Below are positions 1-7,660 of a stretch of 64,000 nt of DNA, one piece after another. The position numbers and the translations under genes were made by a program. Under the pieces are notes generated by a model. It did no database searches and was not told the DNA's origin. It saw only the letters and a program-made list of their open reading frames with translations. The DNA comes from Phycisphaeraceae bacterium (GTDB lineage Bacteria; Planctomycetota; Phycisphaerae; Phycisphaerales; SM1A02): the NCBI GenBank assembly GCA_019636755.1, contig JAHBWZ010000001.1:434001-498000 (forward strand), given 5' to 3'. How positions within the stretch are numbered: the stretch's first letter is position 1; each line of letters opens with the position of its first letter.

Positions 1-1
1 G

Positions 2-259
2 CGCCGGATGTCGCCGTCGGCGGACATGCGCGAACTCCGCGAAGAGATGGCGCGGAATCCGCTCGCGGTCCTGCCGGCATCGATGGCCGCCGGCCCGGTG
101 ACGGCGATCGACGCCGAACTCGTCGGAACCTACGCGCTCCGCATCCGCTTCTCCGACGGCCACGACACGGGGATCTACACCTGGGCGTATCTCCGGAGCA
201 TCGAGGCGCCGGCCGCGCCCGATGCCGCACCGCTGCCGCGCGGAGCGCCGCCGAGATGA
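2..259 (+). CDS. DUF971 (gamma-butyrobetaine hydroxylase N-terminal-like) protein, 5'-truncated
   Basis: This is the C-terminal half of a DUF971-type small protein; the reading frame is still open at the left edge, so the true start lies outside the window. Visible family traits are SPSAD near the beginning and the stretch around FSDGHDTGIYTW, which matches the conserved second half of stand-alone DUF971 proteins (usually about 100-130 residues). The family shares the fold of the gamma-butyrobetaine hydroxylase N-terminal domain and is often linked with iron-sulfur cluster handling, but the biochemical role is not settled. An internal ATG at 8 is probably just a methionine codon. The identity is fairly clear; the function is not. 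Confidence 0.7.
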   Translation, partial: RRMSPSADMRELREEMARNPLAVLPASMAAGPVTAIDAELVGTYALRIRFSDGHDTGIYTWAYLRSIEAPAAPDAAPLPRGAPPR

Positions 260-332
260 CCCGTCGCCCGTGGACTGCGGAGGACGGCGCGCGGATCGAC
301 CGCAGGCACCCGCGCGGTGCAGGGGGACGCCG

Positions 333-1430
333 ATGCATGTCGCCCTGATGCTCGATGCGGACCGCATGCGGGAGGAACTTCCGCTGCTCAACCGTCTTGT
401 CGTGGGTCTCATGGCCGAGGGCATCCGCGTCACGCGGCTCGTCCCGGAAGGCCCGGTCGATGAGTTCCGTGAACAGGACGAGGCGCGCATCGCCCTGACG
501 CGCCGGATCGAGATCCCGGGCCAGTCGATCCCCTGGCTGACGCGCTGGCGCGCGGAGCGCATCGCCGAGCAGCTGGAGCGCGATCCGCCTGACTGCCTGC
601 TCCTGTCCGCCACGGATCACCTGCCCCTGGCCGCGCGGCTGGCGGCGCGGCTGGAGATCCCGCTCGCGATGGAGGTCTGGGAGGCGCGCCAGGCGATGCA
701 CCCGCCGTCGCGCCGCCGGGTCGACCGCGTTTCGGCGTTCATCGCGCGCGGCGGACGGCTCGCGGAGACGCTTCGCGGCCGCGTCGATCCGGGCCTCGTC
801 GCATGCGTTCCACTGGGCGTGGCGATTCCCGCCGAGCCCGCGCAGCCGCTGCCCGAGGACGGGCGGACGCTGGCGGTCGCCGCCGTCGGCCTGGGCGAGG
901 ACGTGCCGGCGTATGTCGCCATGCTCGCGGGACTGGCGCGGTTTCTCCGGGAGTCCGATCTCGCGGTCAACGTCTTTCTCGAACTCAGGGACCGGCACGA
1001 TCGCGAGATCTGGCGCGAGGTGCGGCGCCATGACCTGCTCGGCGCCGTCTCCACGTTCCAGCACGCCGCGGCCCACCGCACGCTGCTCACCGCGTGCGAC
1101 CTGCTGCTCGTCCCGGAGCGCTCGGGCGTGCTTCGCTCGATTCTCCTGGAGGTGATGGTCCGGGGCGTCCCGGTCATCGCGGGCCTGGACCCGTTCCAGG
1201 ATGCACTCATCGCCGACGAGACCGCCCTCCTGATCGAGGCACCGGAGCCGGACGGCTGGCATGCGGCCCTGCTCCGGATCACCGGGGATCGCGCCGCGGC
1301 GCGGGCGCTCGGCGCGCGCGGCCGGGACCACGTCCAGGCGCATCACGGTTCGACGCAGCAGATCGAGCAGCTGGCCGGGGTGCTCCGTCTGCTGCGCAGC
1401 GGCGGGTCGTGGCGACTGGACGACCAGTGA
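333..1430 (+). CDS. GT-B-like glycosyltransferase (family 4-like)
   Basis: A 365-residue protein with a two-domain GT-B look: an N-terminal acceptor half starting MHVALMLDADRM and a C-terminal nucleotide-sugar half. Around residues 255-275 the segment CDLLLVPE...LRSILLEVMVRGVPVIA occupies the place of the GT4 donor-binding motif, although the usual E-x7-E pattern is imperfect. It probably transfers a sugar in the cytoplasm to a glycan or lipid acceptor; the substrate cannot be read from the sequence. The start at 333 was chosen because the purine-rich AGGGGG at 321-326 is well spaced and an upstream extension in this frame has a different composition. An inverted repeat follows the stop directly, so the transcript probably ends here. 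Confidence 0.7.
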   Translation: MHVALMLDADRMREELPLLNRLVVGLMAEGIRVTRLVPEGPVDEFREQDEARIALTRRIEIPGQSIPWLTRWRAERIAEQLERDPPDCLLLSATDHLPLAARLAARLEIPLAMEVWEARQAMHPPSRRRVDRVSAFIARGGRLAETLRGRVDPGLVACVPLGVAIPAEPAQPLPEDGRTLAVAAVGLGEDVPAYVAMLAGLARFLRESDLAVNVFLELRDRHDREIWREVRRHDLLGAVSTFQHAAAHRTLLTACDLLLVPERSGVLRSILLEVMVRGVPVIAGLDPFQDALIADETALLIEAPEPDGWHAALLRITGDRAAARALGARGRDHVQAHHGSTQQIEQLAGVLRLLRSGGSWRLDDQ

Positions 1431-1431
1431 A

Positions 1432-1487
1432 CCGGCGCCCGGGAGTCCCGGCTCGCGGCCCCGGCGTTCATGCCTCCCGGGCGCCGG
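1432..1487. repeat. Perfect 14-bp inverted repeat after the glycosyltransferase
   Basis: The arms at 1432-1445 (CCGGCGCCCGGGAG) and 1474-1487 are exact reverse complements separated by 28 bases. It starts 2 bases after the stop codon. There is no T-tract, so it may be a transcript-stabilising or Rho-assisted termination hairpin rather than a classical terminator. Confidence 0.6.
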
Positions 1488-1601
1488 CGCCGCCCTTCGA
1501 AGGACGACTGCACAATCTGTCAAGAGTTCAGGCCGGCCTTGCCGAAGAGCAGGCGCGGGGATCCTCGCCCCGGATCGACTCATGCTGCTTTCTCCCCTCC
1601 G

Positions 1602-1638
1602 CCCCGCTGGCCACCTCGGTGGTCCAGCGGGGTTTTTT
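1602..1638 (+). terminator. Intrinsic terminator upstream of pdxA
   Basis: The arms CCCCGCTGG (1602-1610) and CCAGCGGGG (1624-1632) pair, an inner CCACC/GGTGG extends the stem, and six T follow at 1633-1638. It lies 24 bases before the pdxA start, and the predicted pdxA promoter is downstream of it. It therefore ends an upstream transcript: either the glycosyltransferase message or a small RNA from 1490-1600. Confidence 0.8.
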
Positions 1639-1650
1639 CACGTCGCCGAG

Positions 1651-1656
1651 TACCAT
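1651..1656 (+). promoter_or_regulatory. Candidate minus-10 (TACCAT) of a leaderless pdxA transcript
   Basis: TACCAT lies 5 nt before the pdxA ATG and no Shine-Dalgarno sequence is present. No convincing minus-35 is seen. The same hexamer precedes the ECF sigma gene at 47627 with similar spacing. Confidence 0.35.
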
Positions 1657-1661
1657 CCGGC

Positions 1662-2732
1662 ATGGCCCTCGTGCGGCGTCCACTCGACCAGCGACCGGTG
1701 ATCGGGATCACCCTCGGCGATCCGATGGGGATCGGCCCGGAGATCATCCTCCGCGCCCTCGCCGAGCCGGAGATCCGCCGCCTCGGGCGTTTCACGATCT
1801 ACGGCATCAACACGCAGCTCACGCATGACGCGGAGCGCGCCGCCATCGAACCGTTCTGGTACCGCGTGCCGGCGGAGTCCCCCCGCGCCATGGAGCCGAT
1901 GACCGAGCCGGTCGTGGTCCTGGACCACACCGGGTTCGACCTGCCGGCGTGGGGCGAGCGCTCGTCGTCGCGGATCGGCGGGCTGGCGTCGAAGGCGTTC
2001 GTCGAGAGCGCCATCACCGATCTCCAGCGCGACGCCGATCATCCGCGGCACCTGGACGCCGTCGTGACGGCGCCCATCAGCAAGACCTCGTGGCAGATGG
2101 CGGGGTATGCCTGGCCCGGGCACACGGAACTCTTCGCGCACCGCTTCCGCGCGCAGCCCAGCGCGATGATGTTCGTCTCCCCGAAACTGCGCGTGGTCCT
2201 CGCCACCGCGCACATCCCGCTGCTGGAGATCCGCGAGGCGCTCACGATCGGCCGCATCTTCGACCCGATCGACCTGGGCCACCGGGCATGCATGGAACTC
2301 GGCATCGCGCGCCCGCGGATCGCCGTCTGCGGCCTGAACCCGCACGCCGGTGAAGGCGGCCGCTTCGGCGACGAGGAAGCGCGCCTCATCTCGCCCGCCA
2401 TCGAACTGGCGCAGCGCGCGGGCATCGATGCGCGCGGTCCGTTTCCCGCGGACACGATCTTCATCGCCGCCGCCCGCGGCGCCTTCGACCTGGTCGTCGC
2501 GATGTACCACGACCAGGGGCTGATCCCGGTGAAGCTGCTGGGCTGGGAGGATGCGGTCAACTGGACGATCGGACTGCCGGTCATCCGGACGAGTCCCGAT
2601 CACGGCACGGCGTTCGACATCGCCGGCACCGGACAGGCCCGTGCCGGGTCGATGGTCGCCGCGATCCGGCTTGCGTGCGACCTTGCGTCGCAGCGCCGGA
2701 TCCGCACGTCCGGCGGTCGCACGCAGGCGTGA
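1662..2732 (+). CDS. pdxA: 4-hydroxythreonine-4-phosphate dehydrogenase PdxA
   Basis: PdxA oxidises 4-phosphooxy-threonine in the DXP-dependent branch of pyridoxal-5-phosphate synthesis, a cytosolic NAD- and metal-dependent reaction. The 356-residue length is normal (family about 330). Clear motifs are GDPMGIGPEI near residue 20, GHTELFA near 152 (metal-binding His), NPHAGEGG near 226 and MYHDQGL near 280, which together give the metal-binding histidines and the substrate-binding loop. The ATG at 1662 was chosen because it directly precedes the conserved N-terminus; the frame stays open upstream, but that stretch crosses the intrinsic terminator and cannot be coding. No partner pdx gene is adjacent. 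It appears to be transcribed alone, possibly without a leader. Confidence 0.95.
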   Translation: MALVRRPLDQRPVIGITLGDPMGIGPEIILRALAEPEIRRLGRFTIYGINTQLTHDAERAAIEPFWYRVPAESPRAMEPMTEPVVVLDHTGFDLPAWGERSSSRIGGLASKAFVESAITDLQRDADHPRHLDAVVTAPISKTSWQMAGYAWPGHTELFAHRFRAQPSAMMFVSPKLRVVLATAHIPLLEIREALTIGRIFDPIDLGHRACMELGIARPRIAVCGLNPHAGEGGRFGDEEARLISPAIELAQRAGIDARGPFPADTIFIAAARGAFDLVVAMYHDQGLIPVKLLGWEDAVNWTIGLPVIRTSPDHGTAFDIAGTGQARAGSMVAAIRLACDLASQRRIRTSGGRTQA

Positions 2733-2797
2733 CATCGGCGGCCGTCCCGGGACACGACGCCGTGCCCGATGCCGCGGGATGCACCCCGCATCCCGGG

Positions 2798-2828
2798 TGA
2801 ACAGGTCGCCGCACGCTGCCGATATACT
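2798..2828 (+). promoter_or_regulatory. Candidate promoter of the glycyl-tRNA synthetase gene
   Basis: TATACT at 2823-2828 is a good minus-10 in a very GC-rich setting. A TGAACA at 2798-2803 could serve as minus-35, but the 19-bp spacer is long. The leader would be about 100 nt. Confidence 0.4.
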
Positions 2829-2933
2829 CGCCGTTCGCGCCGGGCATCCGCTCGCCGCATCGTCGGAGGGCGCGCCGCGCGGCGTGCCGGCGGCGGAGGC
2901 GACGCGGGATGCAGGCCCGGCGACGCACCCGCC

Positions 2934-4493
2934 ATGTCCACCACCACCTTCGCCATGGACGACCTGGTCGCGCTCTGCAAGCGACGCGGGTTCATCTTTC
3001 CCGCGAGCGAGATCTACGGCGGCCTGAACGGCTTCTGGGACTTCGGTCCGCTGGGCACGGAACTCAAGAACAACCTGCGCGACGCCTGGTGGCATGACAT
3101 GGTGCGCTGTCCGCCCGCCGGCCCGGACGGTCATGTCCTGGAGATGGTCGGGGTGGACACCGCGATCATCCAGAACCCGCGCGTGTGGGAGGCCTCCGGA
3201 CACGTCGGCGGCTTCAACGATCCCATGGTCGACTGCCGCGAGACCAAGGCGCGGTTCCGCGCGGATCACCTGGCGATCTGGGCCATCGTGCGCGCGGCCG
3301 ACGGAGAGCGCGTCGGGCCGTACTTCGCGTCGGTTGCCGATTGCGTCCATGCGAGCGATGACGAACTCATCGAGCCGCACCGCAAGGCGGTGCAGCAGAT
3401 CCTCCGCAGGAACGACCTCGAGGGGCCTGCGCACAGGGTCCACCGCGTTCCCGGCGGCATCGCCGATGCCGCGACGCGGGCGGAGACCGTGGGGCCGGGC
3501 GCCCGGGAGCGCGGCACGCTCACCGAGCCGCGCATGTTCAACCTGATGTTCCGCACCTTCATCGGTGCGGCCTCCGGCGACGACAACCTGGCGTACCTGC
3601 GCCCGGAGACCGCGCAGGGCATCTTCCTGAACTTCAAGAACGTCGTGGACACGTCGCGCGTGCGCGTTCCCTTCGGCATCGCCCAGGTCGGGAAGGCGTT
3701 CCGCAATGAGGTCACGCCGCGCAACTACATCTTCCGGTCGCGCGAGTTCGAGCAGATGGAGATCGAATGGTTCTGCGCCCCGTCCGAAGCGCGCACCTGG
3801 TACGACTTCTGGTGCGAGACCCGGCGCGCCTGGTGGGGCACCGTCGGACTCGGGACGGCGAACCTCCACCTCCGCCGACACGACGCCGACGAACTGGCGC
3901 ACTACGCGAAGGACGGATGCGGGACATTCGACATCGAGTACCGCTTTCCGTTCACCGCGCCGGGCTTCGGTGAACTCGAGGGCGTGGCGCATCGGTCCGA
4001 TTTCGACCTGCGCCAGCACCAGGAGCATGCCCGCACGAAACTGGAGTACTTCGACCAGGAGCGCAACGAGCGCTACGTGCCGCATGTCATCGAGCCGTCC
4101 GCGGGCCTCTCCCGCGGCGTCCTTGCACTGCTCTGCGAGGCCTACACGCCGGATCCCGCGCGGCCGAGCGGCGTGTACATGAAGTTCCATCCGCGCGTGG
4201 CGCCGATCAAGGCCGGCATCTTCCCGCTGGTCAACAAGGACGGGATGCCGGAGATCGCCGACCGGATGTATGACGCGCTGCGCCGGCGGTTCGCCCTCCA
4301 GGTCGATCACAAGCAGGCCATCGGCAAGCGGTACGCCCGGATGGACGAGGCGGGCACACCGTACTGCTTCACGATCGACTCCGACACGCTGGCGGACCAG
4401 ACCGTGACCGTGCGCCATCGCGACACGCTGCAGCAGGAGCGCATCGGTCTCGACCGGGTCGGCACGTGGCTCGCGGAGCGGATCGACGGCTGA
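2934..4493 (+). CDS. glyQS: Glycine--tRNA ligase, single-chain class II type
   Basis: This 519-residue enzyme charges tRNA-Gly and belongs to the homodimeric single-chain GlyRS group, not the alpha/beta heterotetramer. Landmarks are CKRRGFIFPASEIYGG near residue 13, LTEPRMFNLMF near 195, motif 2 FRNEVTPRNYIFRSREFEQ near 255, and motif 3 EPSAGLSRG near 386, followed by a C-terminal anticodon-binding domain. In many relatives a Cys-pair element (CPxCG) stands just before LTEPR; here it reads GARERGTLTEPR, and the second cysteine pair is also reduced (DCRETKARFRAD), so the zinc-knuckle-like insert appears to have lost its ligands. The start at 2934 gives the family-typical N-terminus; ATG 2955 is an alternative. 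Confidence 0.95.
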   Translation: MSTTTFAMDDLVALCKRRGFIFPASEIYGGLNGFWDFGPLGTELKNNLRDAWWHDMVRCPPAGPDGHVLEMVGVDTAIIQNPRVWEASGHVGGFNDPMVDCRETKARFRADHLAIWAIVRAADGERVGPYFASVADCVHASDDELIEPHRKAVQQILRRNDLEGPAHRVHRVPGGIADAATRAETVGPGARERGTLTEPRMFNLMFRTFIGAASGDDNLAYLRPETAQGIFLNFKNVVDTSRVRVPFGIAQVGKAFRNEVTPRNYIFRSREFEQMEIEWFCAPSEARTWYDFWCETRRAWWGTVGLGTANLHLRRHDADELAHYAKDGCGTFDIEYRFPFTAPGFGELEGVAHRSDFDLRQHQEHARTKLEYFDQERNERYVPHVIEPSAGLSRGVLALLCEAYTPDPARPSGVYMKFHPRVAPIKAGIFPLVNKDGMPEIADRMYDALRRRFALQVDHKQAIGKRYARMDEAGTPYCFTIDSDTLADQTVTVRHRDTLQQERIGLDRVGTWLAERIDG

Positions 4494-4710
4494 CGCCGCG
4501 GCCGCCCGGCCGGGTTCCGCGGCCGTGCCCCCGGGCCCGCGCCTCCCTGCCTGTGCTCAGGCGCCCCCCCCGGGGCCACGCCCTGCGGCACCCCGCCGGC
4601 GGCACCGTCGCCGGACAGGGCCGAGTACCATCCGCCCTTCACGCGCGGCCCGCCACGGGACACGGCTCCCGGCGCGCGGTCCTCCCGCCGCGCCGGAGGC
4701 AGAAACCCCC

Positions 4711-5157
4711 ATGGCATCACCCACGCAGGACTACACGACCATCATCGGGCCGGACGCCGCGATCAAGGGCGAGATCCGCTTCGAGTCTCCGGCCCGGGTG
4801 CTGGGTCGCATCGAGGGATCGATCAACAGCACCGCCGCGGTCCTCATCGCCGAGGGCGCCCAGTGCCGCGCGAACATCACGGCGCGCGAGGTGGCCGTCG
4901 AGGGCCAGGTGGCCGGCAACATCGAGGTCGACGGACGCGTCGATCTGCGGCCCGGCGGCAGCGTCGAGGGTGACATCACCGCCAGTCGGATGACCATGGC
5001 CGAGGGTGCCACGGTGAACGGCCACTTCCGGGTCGGCGTCAGCGGCCAGGGCAAGCCCGCCGCCGCCGCCACCGAAGTCAAGCCCGCGGCCGAGACCGGT
5101 GCCGCGACCGGCCGGCCGGGCGCGAACGTCCCCCAGACCGCCGCCGGTCGCAAGTAA
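4711..5157 (+). CDS. Bactofilin (polymer-forming cytoskeletal protein)
   Basis: A 148-residue bactofilin: residues about 12-110 form the regularly spaced glycine/valine beta-helix repeats (for example IKGEIRFESPARVLGRIEGSI, and VAGNIEVDGRVDL in the next turns). The tail is an Ala/Pro-rich disordered segment rich in KPA. Bactofilins self-assemble without nucleotides into filaments at the inner face of the membrane and position cell-wall or stalk enzymes. A GGAGG at about 4694-4698 precedes the ATG. It is followed 18 bp later by a second bactofilin-like gene, so the two are probably co-transcribed and may form mixed polymers. Confidence 0.9.
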   Translation: MASPTQDYTTIIGPDAAIKGEIRFESPARVLGRIEGSINSTAAVLIAEGAQCRANITAREVAVEGQVAGNIEVDGRVDLRPGGSVEGDITASRMTMAEGATVNGHFRVGVSGQGKPAAAATEVKPAAETGAATGRPGANVPQTAAGRK

Positions 5158-5175
5158 GACAGGCGGTCCGCACGG

Positions 5176-5688
5176 ATGGCCAAGGTCCCCGCCGATGGAG
5201 CGGTCCGGGGCGGCAGGACCGCGCGGGCGGCCGGCGCCCGCGCCGCGCCGCGCGATCGCGCCGCGGAGCGGGCGGTGTGCTGCTACCTCTGCGGCCGACG
5301 TTTCGACGTGCCCGCGCGCGCGATGAGCACCAGCTGCCCCGGCTGCCATCGCGCGATCCGGATCGAGGATGTCGTCGTGCGGACGTACGTCCCCACGCAG
5401 GAGATGCAGACGTGCGGCTCCATCGTCGTCGAGCGCAAGGGGCGCGTCGCCGCGCGGCGGATCACTGCGGGCGTTGCCCTGCGCTGCGACGGGACCATCG
5501 ATGGCGCGGTGGAGTGCACCGGCCCCGTCGTGCTCGGCGCCCACGCGGCGTGGAAGGGTCAGTCGCTGCGCTCGCCCGCGCTGCGCATCGATGACGGCGC
5601 CACGCTCATCGGCCACGTCTGTGTCCAGGGCGGTTCCCCACCCGGTGACGCCGACGCCTCCGGCGACGTGCCGGACGCCGCACCGTGA
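5176..5688 (+). CDS. Bactofilin-like protein with N-terminal zinc ribbon
   Basis: This 170-residue protein begins with a basic Ala/Arg-rich stretch, then a zinc ribbon made of two CxxC pairs (CYLC at about residues 36-39, CPGC at 54-57), then a bactofilin-type beta-helix from about 65 to 155 (TCGSIVVERKGRVAARRITAG and following turns). A zinc ribbon fused to a bactofilin is not the standard architecture and suggests a scaffold that also binds nucleic acid or a protein partner; that role is inference. It lies 18 bp behind a canonical bactofilin. Its last 130 bp overlap, tail to tail, the gene for the CHAD protein on the other strand. Confidence 0.75.
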   Translation: MAKVPADGAVRGGRTARAAGARAAPRDRAAERAVCCYLCGRRFDVPARAMSTSCPGCHRAIRIEDVVVRTYVPTQEMQTCGSIVVERKGRVAARRITAGVALRCDGTIDGAVECTGPVVLGAHAAWKGQSLRSPALRIDDGATLIGHVCVQGGSPPGDADASGDVPDAAP

Positions 5689-6902
5689 CCGGGGCGCGGA
5701 CGCCCGTCCCCACCCCCGGGCCCGTCGCCGGCAACGCCCCGGCCTGCACCGGCACGCGTGCCGTTCGCGGCGGCCGCCCCCGGCGCCGACGCCGCACGAC
5801 GATCGATCGCGATCCCGCCTTCGACCGGCGTGTCGACCGGCGCGTCGGCCCGCGCGTCGGCCCGCGCCGCCATCGGCGCCCCGACCTGCGCCGCGAGTGC
5901 ATCAAGGTCCGCGCGCAGCGCCGCGCGCCCAGGTCCTGACCAGTGGCGGATCGCGGCGCGCGCCGCACGATCGCGCACCGTCGCGATCCAGCGCGCCGCG
6001 GCGATCCACTCCTGCACGGCGATGCGCTGCGCGGCGACCGCGTCCCGCCCGCGGTCTCCGGCGGAGTCGTCCGTCACCGCGCACGCCGCGCGGGCCCACG
6101 CCGCCGCCGCGTCCCCCGCACACCCCCGGACGCGCTCGGACAGCACGGCGGCGTCGTTCACGCGCCCGAACTGGTCCTGGAACCGGACCAGGCGGCGGAC
6201 CGCGCGGCCGGTCCCGCGGACGCCCATCGCGCGCATCGCCTCGAGCACGTACCGCAGGCGCTTCGCCGCGAGCCGGGCGCGATGCAGGGCCGCCGTGCCG
6301 CCGTCCTCGAGTCCGTGCCGGAACCGCGCGTCGAATCGCGCCATCTCGCGCGGCAGCAGCGTCGCCAGCACCGCGCCGACCGCGGGCGCGGATCCCGTGC
6401 GCTCGCCGTCGGCCAGCCGGCGATCGATCTTCCGCGCGATCCGGCGCACGCGCCGGCCCAGGCGCTCCATTCCGGCCGCGCCCGGCAGCGCGTCGGGCGC
6501 GGCCGCCGCGATCTCTGCGGCGGCGCGCGCGAGCCCGCGGCGCAGCGGACCCTCTCCGCGCGCGGCGATGCGGGCATGCAGCCACGCGACCTGGACCTGC
6601 GCATCCCGCCCCGCGCCGGTCTCCGCGATGCAGGCCCGGATCCGCGCGGCATGGCGCGGCGCGAGTCCGGCCCGAGCCGGCCCCGCCCGAGCCGGCCCCG
6701 TTCGAGCCAGCTCCATGTGAGCCAGCACCGACGCGAAGGCGCGGTGCACGTACCGCGCGCGGCGGAGGCCGACCCGGAAGCGATGGATCGCCTCCTCGTC
6801 CGCGACCGGTGCACTGCATGCCTTGCGGACGCCGCTGAAGTATCCGTCGAAGACCCGGCGCAGCGCCGCGGACACCGGGCGGGCCTGTCCGCGCGCGCTC
6901 AT
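5559..6902 (-). CDS. CHAD domain protein
   Basis: A 447-residue protein built around a CHAD domain, an all-helical module with conserved histidines and basic residues known to bind inorganic polyphosphate. The first motif is EEAIHRFRVGLRRAR (His about residue 40) and the second LHRARLAAKRLRYVLEAM (near 205). Residues after about 330 are an Ala/Gly/Pro-rich low-complexity tail that overlaps the bactofilin-like gene by 130 bp. An imperfect 15-bp tandem repeat encodes a PARAG-type insert inside the first half. The start overlaps the stop of the HAD gene (ATGA), so it is translationally coupled as the last gene of the PH-sucC-HAD-CHAD operon. Polyphosphate association with a phosphatase in the same operon is plausible but unproven. 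Confidence 0.8.
   Translation of the reverse strand: MSARGQARPVSAALRRVFDGYFSGVRKACSAPVADEEAIHRFRVGLRRARYVHRAFASVLAHMELARTGPARAGPARAGLAPRHAARIRACIAETGAGRDAQVQVAWLHARIAARGEGPLRRGLARAAAEIAAAAPDALPGAAGMERLGRRVRRIARKIDRRLADGERTGSAPAVGAVLATLLPREMARFDARFRHGLEDGGTAALHRARLAAKRLRYVLEAMRAMGVRGTGRAVRRLVRFQDQFGRVNDAAVLSERVRGCAGDAAAAWARAACAVTDDSAGDRGRDAVAAQRIAVQEWIAAARWIATVRDRAARAAIRHWSGPGRAALRADLDALAAQVGAPMAARADARADAPVDTPVEGGIAIDRRAASAPGAAAANGTRAGAGRGVAGDGPGGGDGRPRPGHGAASGTSPEASASPGGEPPWTQTWPMSVAPSSMRSAGERSD
6673..6732. repeat. 15-bp tandem minisatellite within the CHAD gene
   Basis: Four decaying copies of a 15-bp unit related to CGAGCCGGCCCCGCC begin at 6673, 6688, 6703 and 6718. Because 15 is a multiple of 3, the copies encode in-frame pentapeptides (ARTGP, ARAGP and so on) on the minus strand. 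Confidence 0.75.
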
Positions 6903-7660
6903 GCGGACGGCGCCTCCGTCACCACGGCGCCGGCGCGAAGCCACCGGTGCACCGACGCCGTCTCCGAGAGATCCGACACCAGGTGATCCGGGCCGCACCG
7001 CGCCAGGGTCTCGAGGTCGTGCCGCGGACCTGTCGCCACGGCCAGCGCCCGGCAGCCGTGCGCCCGCGCGCAGGCGATGTCATTCGGGGTGTCACCGATG
7101 ATGATGACATCCTGCGGCGCGATCGCGCGACCGGCATGCGCGCGGTACCTGCCCATCCCGACCGGCGGAAGATCCTGGCGCACGGCACCGTCGTCGCCGT
7201 AGACCGCCACCGGGAACCGGTCGGGATCGAGGCCCGCGGCGCGGAGCTTCAATCGCCCCGTCTCCGGGTAGTTTCCCGTCAGCAGGCCGATCGTCACCCC
7301 GGCGTCCGCGGCCAGGGCATCGAGCAGCGCGGTGACACCGGGAAGCGGCCGCACGATGCCGGGCTCCTGCAGGACCTCGGCCAGCCGGAGTCCGTACTGC
7401 GCGCGCATCGCGGTTTCCGCCGCCGCCGACCACGGCAGGCCGCTGCGTTCCGCCGCCTGCCGGAAGATGATCGGATCCAGGTTGCCCGCGAAGTCCACGC
7501 CGTCCACCGTGTATGCGGCGCCGAACAGGTCCTGCCCCGCCGTGACCATCGCGCGCAGGCCCGCCCCGGAACTGAGCAGGAGCGTTCCGTCCACGTCGAA
7601 GAGAACGAGCATTGATCCGCTCCCCGCCGCCCGGGCGCCGCCCGCCGGCGCCCGGCTCAT
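6899..7660 (-). CDS. HAD-superfamily phosphatase (PGP/Gph-like)
   Basis: A 253-residue haloacid dehalogenase hydrolase. Motif I is FDVDGT (nucleophile Asp about residue 22), motif II lies in [10 protein letters not shown], and motif IV is GDTPNDI near 188. An alpha-helical cap lies between motifs I and II, as in phosphoglycolate phosphatase-like enzymes. The substrate is unknown. Start 7660 overlaps the sucC stop by four bases (ATGA), which supports coupled translation; the conserved core begins at Met 17, so 7612 is an alternative start. Its stop overlaps the start of the CHAD gene in the same way. Confidence 0.85.
   Translation of the reverse strand: MSRAPAGGARAAGSGSMLVLFDVDGTLLLSSGAGLRAMVTAGQDLFGAAYTVDGVDFAGNLDPIIFRQAAERSGLPWSAAAETAMRAQYGLRLAEVLQEPGIVRPLPGVTALLDALAADAGVTIGLLTGNYPETGRLKLRAAGLDPDRFPVAVYGDDGAVRQDLPPVGMGRYRAHAGRAIAPQDVIIIGDTPNDIACARAHGCRALAVATGPRHDLETLARCGPDHLVSDLSETASVHRWLRAGAVVTEAPSA

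Noticed and set aside
1638-4418. A 926-codon open frame antisense to pdxA and glycyl-tRNA synthetase
   Set aside because: It lies entirely opposite two well-recognised enzymes; only a reading-frame by-product of GC bias.
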